From Planctomycetota bacterium (GTDB lineage Bacteria; Planctomycetota; J058; J103): a DNA stretch of 9,405 nucleotides. The stretch lies in contig RFJN01000170.1 of the NCBI GenBank assembly GCA_003694875.1, positions 1 to 9,405 on the forward strand, written 5' to 3'. The notes under the pieces were generated by a model. The model saw only the letters and a list, made by a program, of their open reading frames with translations, did no database searches and was not told the origin of the DNA. Positions 1-6,086 of the stretch are shown one piece after another (position 1 is the first letter of the stretch; every line of letters begins with the position of its first letter). The position numbers and the translations under genes were made by a program.

Positions 1-1414
1 CCCCCGTGGGCGCCTGCGCGGACAGCGGCTCGAGCAGCGCCGTCGGATCCTCGAGCGCGCGTGCGCTCGGGTAGGTGCCGAGCAGCGGTGTGAGCCGCAG
101 GCCGCGTTCGCGCGCGACCGCGGGCGAGAGCGCGAGCGGGCGCGCGCGATCGAGCCACAGCTCGAGGCCCGCGAGCGGCGCCACGATGGGGTGCATGTGC
201 GGCTCCCGGCGCACCGGTACCCGCAGCGACAGCGGTCCGAGCGGGGTGACGGTGTCGGGGTCGGCGAGCACCGCCTCGAGCAGCCCCACCCCCCACGGCC
301 GCAGCAGCGCGTCGAGTCCGAGCGGCACGAAGCGGGTGCGGGTGGTGCCCGGCTGCTGGCGCAGCACCGGCTCGGCGAGCACGAGCAGACGCCCCCCGCG
401 CTCGAGCCAGCCCGCGATCGCGGCGCGCTCGGGCCCGGTCAGCGGATCGCGTGCGCCCGCGATCCACAGCACATCACCGTCGGTGGGAAGCCGGGACGGA
501 TCGGGGTGGCTCGGATCGAGCCGCAGCGTGGTGACCGCGTAGTCGAGCGACTCGAGGCTGCGGCAGGCGCGCTCGATCCGCGCCCTCGGATCGGCCGCGG
601 TGCGGTCGAGCTCGCGGTGCCCGCGCAGCAGCACCACGCGCGGCTGTCGGGGGCGGGTGATCGAGAGCAGCGCGCGCGTGATCGCCTCCTCGCCCCGGAA
701 GCTGCCGCGCCGGGGCGCGCTGCCGAGTGCGGCGGGCTGCGACGTCATGGCCTCGAGCGGCACCTGCCGGCTGCGCGGCAGCGCCCCCCGGGTGCGCGGC
801 GGCGCGGCGAGGATCACCACGTTGGCGCTGCGCAACGTGGTGGGATCGATCCCGAGCGCGCGGCAGATCCGCTCGAAGCGCAGCAGGTCGCGGCTCGGCT
901 GCAGCCGCTGCACCACGAAGCGGTGCGGAGCGGCGGCGGCGTAGCTCTCGAGCAGCCCCTGCAGCGTGGGCAGCCACGGGTGGTCCGGCCGCACGAAGAC
1001 GTAGGCGGTCACCGGCCCCGGCAGCGCGGCGAGCCGCTCGAGCGCCTTGCGCGTGCGGGGGCTGATCGTGTAGCTCGCGTGCGCGGTGAGATCGAGGCGC
1101 ACCGGGTGGTGGGCGGCGATGAGGTTGAGCAGCACCGCGATCGCGATCGCCGCGAGCGAGCCGACGAGGTTGCGGCCGAACGCCGCGGCGCGGCCGCCTC
1201 GCAGCCGCTCGCGCACATCGCCGAGCCGCGTTGCCGCGAGCGCGAGTAGCAGCGCCGCCCCGATCCCGAGCGGCACGAGCACGCGCAGGTTCCACACCAG
1301 TCGCCCGCCGGCGCCGCGGTGCACGAGTTCGAGGTCGATGTGGGCGAACACGAGCCCTGTGAGAAGGCTCGCCGAGCCGAGCACCGCGACCCCACGTTCG
1401 ATCCAGCGCCGCAC
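1..1414 (-). CDS. GldG-like ABC-exporter auxiliary protein, C-terminus cut by window edge
   Basis: The frame reads open from a GTG at 1414 to the left edge (471 codons, no stop), so the C-terminus is missing. Seen in the translation: three hydrophobic segments near residues 8-25, 44-62 and 83-101; then LDLT...YTISPRT at about 107-121, the hallmark of the GldG / 'ABC_transp_aux' family just after the last early membrane helix; FRGEEAITRALLSITR at 239-254; RVVLLRGHREL at about 259-269; and later GGRLLVLAEP. In this family the large soluble domain lies outside the cytoplasmic membrane and works with a GldA-type ATPase and GldF-type permease; the substrate is generally unknown. The GTG start is chosen because GGAGG (1425-1421) lies 6 nt upstream, inside the end of the permease gene, leaving a gap of only 3 nt. 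This implies translational coupling. A C-terminal membrane helix is expected outside the window (family knowledge). Family is confident; substrate and exact role are not. Confidence 0.85.
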   Translation of the reverse strand, partial: MRRWIERGVAVLGSASLLTGLVFAHIDLELVHRGAGGRLVWNLRVLVPLGIGAALLLALAATRLGDVRERLRGGRAAAFGRNLVGSLAAIAIAVLLNLIAAHHPVRLDLTAHASYTISPRTRKALERLAALPGPVTAYVFVRPDHPWLPTLQGLLESYAAAAPHRFVVQRLQPSRDLLRFERICRALGIDPTTLRSANVVILAAPPRTRGALPRSRQVPLEAMTSQPAALGSAPRRGSFRGEEAITRALLSITRPRQPRVVLLRGHRELDRTAADPRARIERACRSLESLDYAVTTLRLDPSHPDPSRLPTDGDVLWIAGARDPLTGPERAAIAGWLERGGRLLVLAEPVLRQQPGTTRTRFVPLGLDALLRPWGVGLLEAVLADPDTVTPLGPLSLRVPVRREPHMHPIVAPLAGLELWLDRARPLALSPAVARERGLRLTPLLGTYPSARALEDPTALLEPLSAQAPTG

Positions 1415-1417
1415 CGT

Positions 1418-2344
1418 CTACCTCCAGCGCTCGCTCTCGACCGCGCGCGTGGCGAAAAACAGCGCGAGTCCGGACGTGGTGAGCAGCAGCAGCACGCGCC
1501 GCAGATCGATCACGCCGCGGCTGAACTCGGCGAACGCGGCCGGCAGCGACAGGCCCGAGAGCGCCTCGCGCAGCGGCGCGAGCGTCGGCGAGTCCGCGGG
1601 CACAAGCGCCGGCAGCTCTCCGAGCGCGTACGTCCCCGCGAGCAGCACGGCGGCGAGGATATAGGCGACGATCTGGGTGCGCGAGACCGCACTCGCGAGC
1701 ACACCCACCGCCACCCACGCCGCGCCGAGCAGCGCGGTGCCGAGGTAGGCCGAGAGCACGGGGCCGAAGTCGAGGATCGCCCCGATGCGCGCGAGCGCCT
1801 CGGGCACCGCGCGCACGATCCCGTGGCTGCGCAGCGCCCAGAGCGAGGCCGCGAAGCCCGGTGGGCTGGCGTAGTACAGCGCCGCTCCGAGCAGCGCGAC
1901 GGTGGGCAGCCACAGCGCGAGATAGAGCACGAACGCGCCGAGGAACTTGCCCCAGACCACCTCGGAGGCGCGCACCGGCGCGGTCAGCAGCGGCTCGATC
2001 GTGCCGGCTGTGCGTTCGGCGGCGAAGCTGCGCATGGTGATCAGCGGCACGAGCGCGAGCTGCAGGATCCAGAAGAAGCCGCTCGAGAAGAAGATCTGCA
2101 CGATCGGCACGTTGGGCGTGCGCGCGTACAGCTCGAGCAGCGCCACGAAGAGAAAGCCGTTGACGAGGGCGGAGGCGGCGATCGCGAACCACGCGATGGG
2201 GCTGGCAAACAGCTGCAGCAGCTCCTTGTGCACGAGCCCGCGGCGCACCGCGGCGAGCATGCCGCGCAGCGCGATCGCGCCGAACAGCAGCGTCACCCCG
2301 AGGGCGAGCACCCGCAGCAGCAGCAGTCGGCTCGCCTCGCTCAC
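1418..2344 (-). CDS. ABC-2 type (GldF-like) membrane permease
   Basis: A 308-residue membrane protein, the transmembrane partner of the ATPase upstream. Seen: RRGLVHKELLQLFASPIAWF at about 34-53, the usual N-terminal amphipathic start of GldF-type permeases; a hydrophobic helix at about 54-71; a second at about 86-103; then MRSFAAERTAGTIEPLLTAP at 104-123 followed by VVWGKFLGA, the classic ABC-2 coupling-loop signature; further hydrophobic segments at about 136-157, 198-220, 225-242 and 284-298; and FSRGVIDLR near 274-282 before the last helix. The GTG at 2344 is chosen because GAGGAGA lies 7 nt upstream. It overlaps the ATPase stop codon by 4 nt (GTGA), a translational coupling arrangement. 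An ATG at 2260 (residue 29) would give a more family-typical N-terminus, but I see no ribosome-binding site for it. The extra 28 residues from the GTG add a hydrophobic stretch absent from typical GldF. Substrate is unknown. Confidence 0.87.
   Translation of the reverse strand: MSEASRLLLLRVLALGVTLLFGAIALRGMLAAVRRGLVHKELLQLFASPIAWFAIAASALVNGFLFVALLELYARTPNVPIVQIFFSSGFFWILQLALVPLITMRSFAAERTAGTIEPLLTAPVRASEVVWGKFLGAFVLYLALWLPTVALLGAALYYASPPGFAASLWALRSHGIVRAVPEALARIGAILDFGPVLSAYLGTALLGAAWVAVGVLASAVSRTQIVAYILAAVLLAGTYALGELPALVPADSPTLAPLREALSGLSLPAAFAEFSRGVIDLRRVLLLLTTSGLALFFATRAVESERWR
1421..1425 (-). promoter_or_regulatory. Shine-Dalgarno GGAGG for the GldG-like gene
   Basis: Read on the minus strand, GGAGG lies in the last codons of the permease gene, 6 nt before the GTG at 1414. 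It decides the GTG start and couples translation of the two genes. Confidence 0.75.
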
Positions 2345-3306
2345 GACGCGGTCTCCTCGGGCCCGGAGGCGGCGGCGCCGGTGGTGTAGCGCACGAACAG
2401 TTCCTCGAGGCTCGGGCGCTCGGGCCGCAGCTCGCGCACGAGCCAGCCGCGCTCGAGCGCGAGCCGGGCCACCGCCTCGCGCAGATCGCGTCCCGGCTCC
2501 GGCTCGATGCGCACCCGGTGGGCACCGCCGCCGAGGTCGGTGCGCTCGATCCGACGCACCCCCACAAGCGCCTCGAGAGCGGCGGTGAGCGCTTCGGCCG
2601 GTGCGATGATCTCGAGCCGCAGCGGCAGTCCGCTCGCGTCCGCGTCCCCGGCGCCGGCCTCGATGCGCTGTTCGTGCGCGACCCGCCCGCGGTGCAGGAT
2701 CAGCACCCGGTTGCAGACCGCCTCGGCCTCGGGCAGCACGTGGGTCGAGAGCACGATCGTGTGCTCGGGGGCGAGCTCGCGCAGCAGCGCGCGCAGGGCG
2801 CGCACCTGCTGCGGGTCGAGACCGGCCGACGGCTCGTCGAGCACGAGCACCGGCGGGTCGCCGAGCAGCGCCCCGGCGAGGGCGAGTCGCTGGCGCAGTC
2901 CGCGCGAGAGGGTGCCGACGCGCGCCCGGGCGCGCGTGCGGAGTCCGCAGCGGTCGAGCACGCGTGCGATCTCGATGCGCGCCGCACGGCGGCCGAGACC
3001 GACGAGGCGCGCGCGAAAGCGCAGCCACTCGCGCACCCGCAGGTCGTCGTACAGCGGTGCGCGCTCGGGCAGATAACCGATCGCGGCGCGGGCGCGCGTG
3101 GCGGTGGGCCCCACGGTGCGACCGGCGACCGTGACGCGCCCGCTCGTCGGCGGCAGGTAGCCCGCGATCACCCGGAGGGCGGTGGTCTTGCCCGCGCCGT
3201 TGTCGCCGAGCAGGCCGAGCACCTCGCCGCGGCCCGCCTCGAACGACACGCCCGCGAGCGCGATCGTGGGGCCGAACCGCTTCGTGATGTCCTGCACACG
3301 CAGCAT
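2341..3306 (-). CDS. ABC transporter ATP-binding protein (GldA/NatA type)
   Basis: A 321-residue cytoplasmic ATPase that would power the exporter formed with the permease encoded next. Seen: Walker A GDNGAGKTT at 34-42; a Q-loop-region variant around GYLPERAPLYDDLRVREWL (78-95), with E81 where glutamine is common, as in the GldA/NatA-like group; signature LSRGLRQR at 133-140; Walker B VLVLDEP at 153-159 followed by SAGLDP (D-loop); and H-loop STHV with His189. Residues from about 225 to the end form a C-terminal extension typical of drug/GldA-type exporters rather than importers. The ATG at 3306 is taken because homologues begin immediately before the LRVQDITKRFG strand. Its ribosome-binding site is weak, with only CTCC just upstream. 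It is first gene of the minus-strand operon, 42 nt from a predicted transcription start. All catalytic motifs are intact; the substrate cannot be predicted. Confidence 0.93.
   Translation of the reverse strand: MLRVQDITKRFGPTIALAGVSFEAGRGEVLGLLGDNGAGKTTALRVIAGYLPPTSGRVTVAGRTVGPTATRARAAIGYLPERAPLYDDLRVREWLRFRARLVGLGRRAARIEIARVLDRCGLRTRARARVGTLSRGLRQRLALAGALLGDPPVLVLDEPSAGLDPQQVRALRALLRELAPEHTIVLSTHVLPEAEAVCNRVLILHRGRVAHEQRIEAGAGDADASGLPLRLEIIAPAEALTAALEALVGVRRIERTDLGGGAHRVRIEPEPGRDLREAVARLALERGWLVRELRPERPSLEELFVRYTTGAAASGPEETAS
2352..2358 (-). promoter_or_regulatory. Shine-Dalgarno GAGGAGA for the permease
   Basis: Minus-strand GAGGAGA sits 7 nt before the GTG at 2344, inside the end of the ATPase gene. 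It supports the GTG start over the internal ATG at 2260, which has only GC-rich sequence without a purine run upstream. Confidence 0.7.
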
Positions 3307-3354
3307 GGAGCGTCGACCGTCGGTCCGCCGGGCCTCGGCGCGCCGGCGCGGGCG

Positions 3355-3383
3355 ATCATAACCCGTTGCTGTGTCGCAGACAA
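3355..3383 (-). promoter_or_regulatory. Predicted sigma70-like promoter for the ABC operon
   Basis: On the minus strand, a -35 TTGTCT (3383-3378) and a -10 TATGAT (3360-3355) are separated by exactly 17 nt. The expected start is near 3348, leaving a leader of about 42 nt before the ATG at 3306. The AT-rich boxes stand out sharply in this GC-rich sequence. This is a sequence match only, with no expression evidence. Confidence 0.65.
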
Positions 3384-3419
3384 GGCCTTGCGCGGGAGGG
3401 GCTTCGGAGGGAGCCGGCT

Positions 3420-3448
3420 TTGCGCCCCGGTGCGCGGCGGGGTACGAT
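3420..3448 (+). promoter_or_regulatory. Predicted plus-strand promoter for the DUF368/PopT gene
   Basis: TTGCGC (3420-3425) and TACGAT (3443-3448) are separated by 17 nt. The -10 box is a good match and the -35 box is partial. The expected start point (about 3455) falls almost exactly on the ATG at 3456, so the transcript would be leaderless or nearly so. This fits the absence of a well-placed Shine-Dalgarno sequence. The promoter is back-to-back with that of the ABC operon. Confidence 0.5.
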
Positions 3449-3455
3449 CCGGCCC

Positions 3456-4451
3456 ATGGATCGGGCGGCGGACGAGACGACGGCGAGGACCGAGCCGCCG
3501 CGCAGGCGGTACTCGATCGCGGGGCTGTTCGGACGCGGGCTGCTCATGGGGGCGGCCGACGTCGTGCCGGGCGTCTCGGGCGGGACGCTGGCGCTGATCC
3601 TGGGGATCTACACCGCCTTCATCGACGCGCTCGGGTCGCTGAACCTGCGCTGGGTGCGACCGCTCGTGCTGTCGTGGTTGCGGCCCGGGGCGGAGGGGCG
3701 CGCGCACCGGCGGATCGCGTGGCTGCATCTCGGCGCGATCCACTGGCGGTTTCTGCTGGCGCTCGGCGCCGGCATGGGGACCGCGATCGCGATCGGCTCG
3801 CACACGATCCCGCGGCTGCTCGAGACCCACCGCGGCGAGACGCTTGCGGTCTTCTTCGGGCTGATCCTGGGCAGCGTGCCGCTGCCGGCGCGGCTCGTGC
3901 CGCGCTGGGGCGTGCTCGAGCTGTTCGTGGCGGCCGCGGCGTGCGCGCTCGCCGCCTGGGTCACGGGGCTGCCGGCGCTGCAGCTCACCCACGCGCTGTG
4001 GTTCATCTACGTGAGTGGTGCGATCGCGATCTGCGCCATGGTGCTGCCGGGGGTGAGCGGCTCGTTCATGCTGCTCGTGCTCGGGCAGTACGCCTACGTG
4101 GTGGGCAGCATTCCGGCGCGGCGCTTCGGGGTGCTCGCCGTCTTCGCGCTCGGCGTGCTCAGCGGCCTGCTCGGCTTCGCGCGCCTGCTGCGCTTTCTGC
4201 TGCACCGCCACACCGGCCCCACGCTTGCTGCCCTTACCGGCTTCATGGTGGGCGCGCTGCGAGCGGTCTGGCCGTTTCAGCGCCCGGTGGGCGAGGTGGT
4301 GGAAGGCAAGCAGCTGTTCGTCGCGGTCTGGCCCGGGCAGTTCGGGGGCGACGCGGTGCGGGTTGCGGTGTGCGCCGCGATCGGTCTCGTGCTCGTGCTC
4401 GCGCTCGAACGCCTCGCGAAGGCCCGCGAACACGCACACGCCACGGCCTGA
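3456..4451 (+). CDS. popT: DUF368 / PopT-family polyprenyl-phosphate translocase
   Basis: A polytopic inner-membrane protein of 331 residues. The DUF368 family (PopT) has been implicated in returning undecaprenyl phosphate, the lipid carrier for peptidoglycan and surface polymers, to the cytoplasmic face of the membrane. Seen: a basic, hydrophilic N-terminus of about 22 residues; then GRGLLMGAADVVPGVSGGT (26-44), the diagnostic family motif; several hydrophobic segments (about 97-115, 128-145, 152-172, 181-197, 204-217, 224-247, 301-318); and a second copy of the signature, MVLPGVSGSFMLLVLGQY at 195-212. The two PGVSG motifs (38-42 and 198-202) lie 160 residues apart, which suggests an internal duplication with two half-sites. 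The ATG at 3456 is preferred to a TTG at 3366, because the 30 extra residues from the TTG are unlike the family and overlap both predicted promoters. Length fits the family. It stands alone, divergent from the ABC operon. Confidence 0.85.
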   Translation: MDRAADETTARTEPPRRRYSIAGLFGRGLLMGAADVVPGVSGGTLALILGIYTAFIDALGSLNLRWVRPLVLSWLRPGAEGRAHRRIAWLHLGAIHWRFLLALGAGMGTAIAIGSHTIPRLLETHRGETLAVFFGLILGSVPLPARLVPRWGVLELFVAAAACALAAWVTGLPALQLTHALWFIYVSGAIAICAMVLPGVSGSFMLLVLGQYAYVVGSIPARRFGVLAVFALGVLSGLLGFARLLRFLLHRHTGPTLAALTGFMVGALRAVWPFQRPVGEVVEGKQLFVAVWPGQFGGDAVRVAVCAAIGLVLVLALERLAKAREHAHATA

Positions 4452-4474
4452 GACGCGACCCGGCGAGCCGAACT

Positions 4475-4488
4475 CCCGCGCTCGCGGG
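4475..4488 (+). terminator. Hairpin after the DUF368/PopT gene, possible terminator
   Basis: CCCGCG (4475-4480) pairs with CGCGGG (4483-4488), 24 nt after the stop codon; the outer five pairs leave a four-base loop. It runs into a 12-base palindrome at 4485-4496. There is no T-run, so it is at best a non-canonical terminator, and GC-rich palindromes arise easily here. Confidence 0.3.
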
Positions 4489-4690
4489 CCGGCCCGCACC
4501 ACCTTGCGCCGCTCGTCGCCGCTCCCCCCGTGGGGAGGCTCGCGAACTCGGCACGTCGCCGGGGCCGGGCGAGCGGGAACGACGCAGCCCGGAATCCCGG
4601 GGAGCCACGGTGGGGGCCTGCGGTGGCGGGGCGAGGCCGGGAGCGTGCTCGACAAGGGCGCGCCCCGCGCCGTGCGCGGCCGGCCGGACG

Positions 4691-4722
4691 CGGCACGAGC
4701 CCGCCGCGCTGGCCTCGTGCCG
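4691..4722. repeat. 9-bp perfect inverted repeat upstream of the exported-protein promoter
   Basis: CGGCACGAG (4691-4699) and CTCGTGCCG (4714-4722) are perfect inverted arms separated by 14 nt. They end 7 nt before the predicted -35 box at 4730. This could be an operator for a dimeric regulator or an RNA hairpin. The arms contain A and T, so this is less trivial than pure G/C palindromes. Confidence 0.5.
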
Positions 4723-4729
4723 GGGGCGG

Positions 4730-4759
4730 TTGCGGGACCGCTTTGCTCGGGGCTATCCT
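4730..4759 (+). promoter_or_regulatory. Predicted promoter for the exported protein and nrdJ
   Basis: TTGCGG (4730-4735) and TATCCT (4754-4759) are separated by 18 nt, with an expected start near 4766 and a leader of about 28 nt before the ATG at 4794. Both boxes deviate from consensus. Confidence 0.42.
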
Positions 4760-4780
4760 GCGCGCACTGCGGAGGGGGCC

Positions 4781-4785
4781 GGAGG
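4781..4785 (+). promoter_or_regulatory. Shine-Dalgarno GGAGG for the exported protein
   Basis: GGAGG lies 8 nt before the ATG at 4794 and begins the second of two tandem GGAGGGGG copies (4771-4778 and 4781-4788). It fixes the start at the first residue of a clear signal peptide. Confidence 0.75.
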
Positions 4786-4793
4786 GGGAGAGC

Positions 4794-6038
4794 ATGGGAC
4801 GGATCGGAGGCCGGCTGTGGGTGGGGCTCGTGTGTGCGGCGATGCTGCTCGTCGCGACACCGCGGGCGGGGGCGCAGACCGCCGAGGTGGCGCGTGCGCT
4901 GCGGCGCGCCGAGGCGCAGCTCGCGGTGAACGATTTCGCCGGGGCGCGGCGCTTCGTGGCCCTCGCCGAGCGGCGCGCGCCCGCGATCCACAGCCCCGAG
5001 CGGCGCGCGGCCATGCTCGAGCGCGTCGAGCGCATGCGCGCCCGGATCGACGAGGTGGAGTCGGCGTACTGGCGCGCCGAGGCGGTGCGGTTTCTCGACC
5101 GCGCGCGCAAGGCGCGTGCGCGCGGCAACGGGCCGCGGATCGACCGACTCGTGGGCCTGTTGATCGCCCGCGCCGAGGCGGCCGCCCGTCGCAGTCCCTT
5201 GCCCGCGGTGCGCAAGGAACTCGAGGCGCAGGTCGCACGTGCGCGCAAGGAGCTGCTGCCGGTGCCGGCGCCCGCGCCGCCTCCCGCGCCGGAGCCGCCG
5301 CCGGCCGCCACCCCACCGGCGACGCCGCCTGCTGCCGCGCCTGCGCCTCCCGCCACACCGCCCGCTGCGCCGGCAACGACGCCGCCCGCTGCACCGCCGC
5401 CGCCCGCCGGCGCCGAGCCGCAGCCGGAGCCCGCACCCGCGCCCACACCGCCGACGCCGAAGGGCGCTGCGGATTCGGCCGGCCCGCCTGCGCCGGAGCA
5501 CGCCGGGCCTTCGGCCGGACCGGCGCGGCCCGCTGCGGAGCCGGCGACACCGTCGGGGCCGGGACTCGGCCCGGAGATCGCGGCGATCGAACCGATCGGG
5601 CCGGGCGCTGACGCTCTCAAGGCGCACTGGCTCGCCTACCTCGCGCGCAGCGGCGCGAGGCCCGTGGTGTGGCGGCACGACAGCGCGCCGCCTCCGGCCG
5701 GCAGCCCCGTTCTCGTCGGCCCGCTCGTGCCGGCTGCCGGCTTCCGCTCGCTCGACGGGCCGGTGCTGCGCTTCGGGCAGCAGCTCGTGGTGCTGCGCAA
5801 CGCCGAGGGGATCTTCCACCCCGACGCGATCGAGGCGCAGCTCGGCGAGCCGATCGGGCTCGCCGGCTGGGTGCGGGGGCGCACCGGGGTGGTGCGGATC
5901 GACGAGGCGGGCCGTCCCGTGCCCGGCTCGGCGCGCGAGGCGGTGGCGCTGGAGATCGCGGGGCTGTGGAGCGATGATGCCTTTCTCGAGACCGAGGCGC
6001 TCGTGCCGCCCGACGCCCCGGCGCCCGACGGTCGCTGA
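4794..6038 (+). CDS. Exported protein of unknown function with Pro/Ala-rich linker
   Basis: 414 residues; I do not recognise a family. Seen: a Sec-type signal peptide (basic MGRIGGR, hydrophobic 8-22, likely cleavage after AGA at 27, mature protein starting QTAEV); a charged, Ala/Arg/Glu-rich, largely helical domain at about 28-153 with possible helical-hairpin character (QLAVNDFAGARRFVALAERR resembles a TPR-type pair); a low-complexity Pro/Ala/Thr linker at about 156-260; and a compact C-terminal domain at about 265-405 containing DALKAHWLAYLARSG (273-287), a Val/Leu-rich segment GSPVLVGPLVP (303-313), LRFGQQLVVLRN (325-336), and GLWSDDAFLETEALV (390-404). No cysteine remains after signal cleavage and there is no lipobox, so it is predicted soluble and periplasmic, or tethered through the linker. 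Start is fixed by the GGAGG site and signal peptide. It is followed 48 nt later by nrdJ on the same strand and is probably co-transcribed. VLVGPL recalls SPOR domains, but the rest does not fit. Confidence 0.85.
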   Translation: MGRIGGRLWVGLVCAAMLLVATPRAGAQTAEVARALRRAEAQLAVNDFAGARRFVALAERRAPAIHSPERRAAMLERVERMRARIDEVESAYWRAEAVRFLDRARKARARGNGPRIDRLVGLLIARAEAAARRSPLPAVRKELEAQVARARKELLPVPAPAPPPAPEPPPAATPPATPPAAAPAPPATPPAAPATTPPAAPPPPAGAEPQPEPAPAPTPPTPKGAADSAGPPAPEHAGPSAGPARPAAEPATPSGPGLGPEIAAIEPIGPGADALKAHWLAYLARSGARPVVWRHDSAPPPAGSPVLVGPLVPAAGFRSLDGPVLRFGQQLVVLRNAEGIFHPDAIEAQLGEPIGLAGWVRGRTGVVRIDEAGRPVPGSAREAVALEIAGLWSDDAFLETEALVPPDAPAPDGR

Positions 6039-6071
6039 GCGGCGGCGGCGGCGCGCGCCCCGCGGTGGTGT

Positions 6072-6086
6072 GGGAGGGCCGCCCTC
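6072..6086 (+). promoter_or_regulatory. nrdJ Shine-Dalgarno inside a small hairpin
   Basis: GGGAGGG (6072-6078) lies 8 nt before the GTG start at 6087. GAGGGC (6074-6079) and GCCCTC (6081-6086) form an inverted repeat, giving a 5-bp stem with a CCG loop directly before the start codon. This would hide the ribosome-binding site. The element fixes the GTG start. Confidence 0.55.

Larger units (their letters stand above)
4452..4793. other. 342-nt hairpin-rich intergenic region
   Basis: I see no gene here. A frame is open through the region and runs into the next gene, but its translation is Arg/Gly/Pro-rich without a recognisable pattern, and the signal peptide begins only at 4794. The stretch contains stem-loops at 4475-4488, 4522-4537 (CTCCCC/GGGGAG, 4-base loop), 4665-4679 (CCGCGC/GCGCGG, 3-base loop) and 4691-4722. 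A promoter and a ribosome-binding site follow for the downstream gene. The density of perfect stems and the length, unusual for this tightly packed window, suggest a regulatory leader or small RNA, but nothing is diagnostic. Confidence 0.6.

Noticed and set aside
191..2389. Long plus-strand open frames opposite the ABC operon (191-1249, 1319-2389)
   Set aside because: Translations are Arg/Glu/His/Gln-rich low-complexity without motifs. They arise because third-position G/C bias removes stops on the opposite strand of the well-supported minus-strand genes.
474..2567. 697-residue minus-strand frame spanning 2567-474
   Set aside because: An out-of-phase frame across three recognisable ABC genes, composed almost entirely of Arg/Ala/Gly/Pro.
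3366..3455. TTG-initiated upstream extension of the DUF368/PopT protein
   Set aside because: It adds 30 Arg/Gly-rich residues unlike the family, has no ribosome-binding site and overlaps the divergent promoters.
4522..4537. CTCCCC/GGGGAG stem-loop as a rho-independent terminator of popT
   Set aside because: It lies about 70 nt after the stop with no following T-run, so it is kept only as part of the description of the intergenic region.
5253..5574. Pro/Ala-coding tract as a tandem DNA repeat or CRISPR-like array
   Set aside because: The unit is irregular at both DNA and protein level, in-frame and without spacers. It is best read as a low-complexity interdomain linker.
3371..5611. 746-residue plus-strand frame over popT and the intergenic region
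   Set aside because: Out of phase with the DUF368 motif frame; Arg/Ala/Gly-rich with no recognisable domain.
3168..5819. 883-residue minus-strand frame opposite popT and the exported protein
   Set aside because: It crosses the popT gene, both promoters and the ATPase start, and its translation is low-complexity. The plus-strand genes have signal peptides, membrane segments and family motifs.
5661..6016. SPOR domain at the C-terminus of the exported protein
   Set aside because: Only VLVGPL resembles the family. The length, order of segments and remaining residues do not match the roughly 70-residue SPOR repeat.
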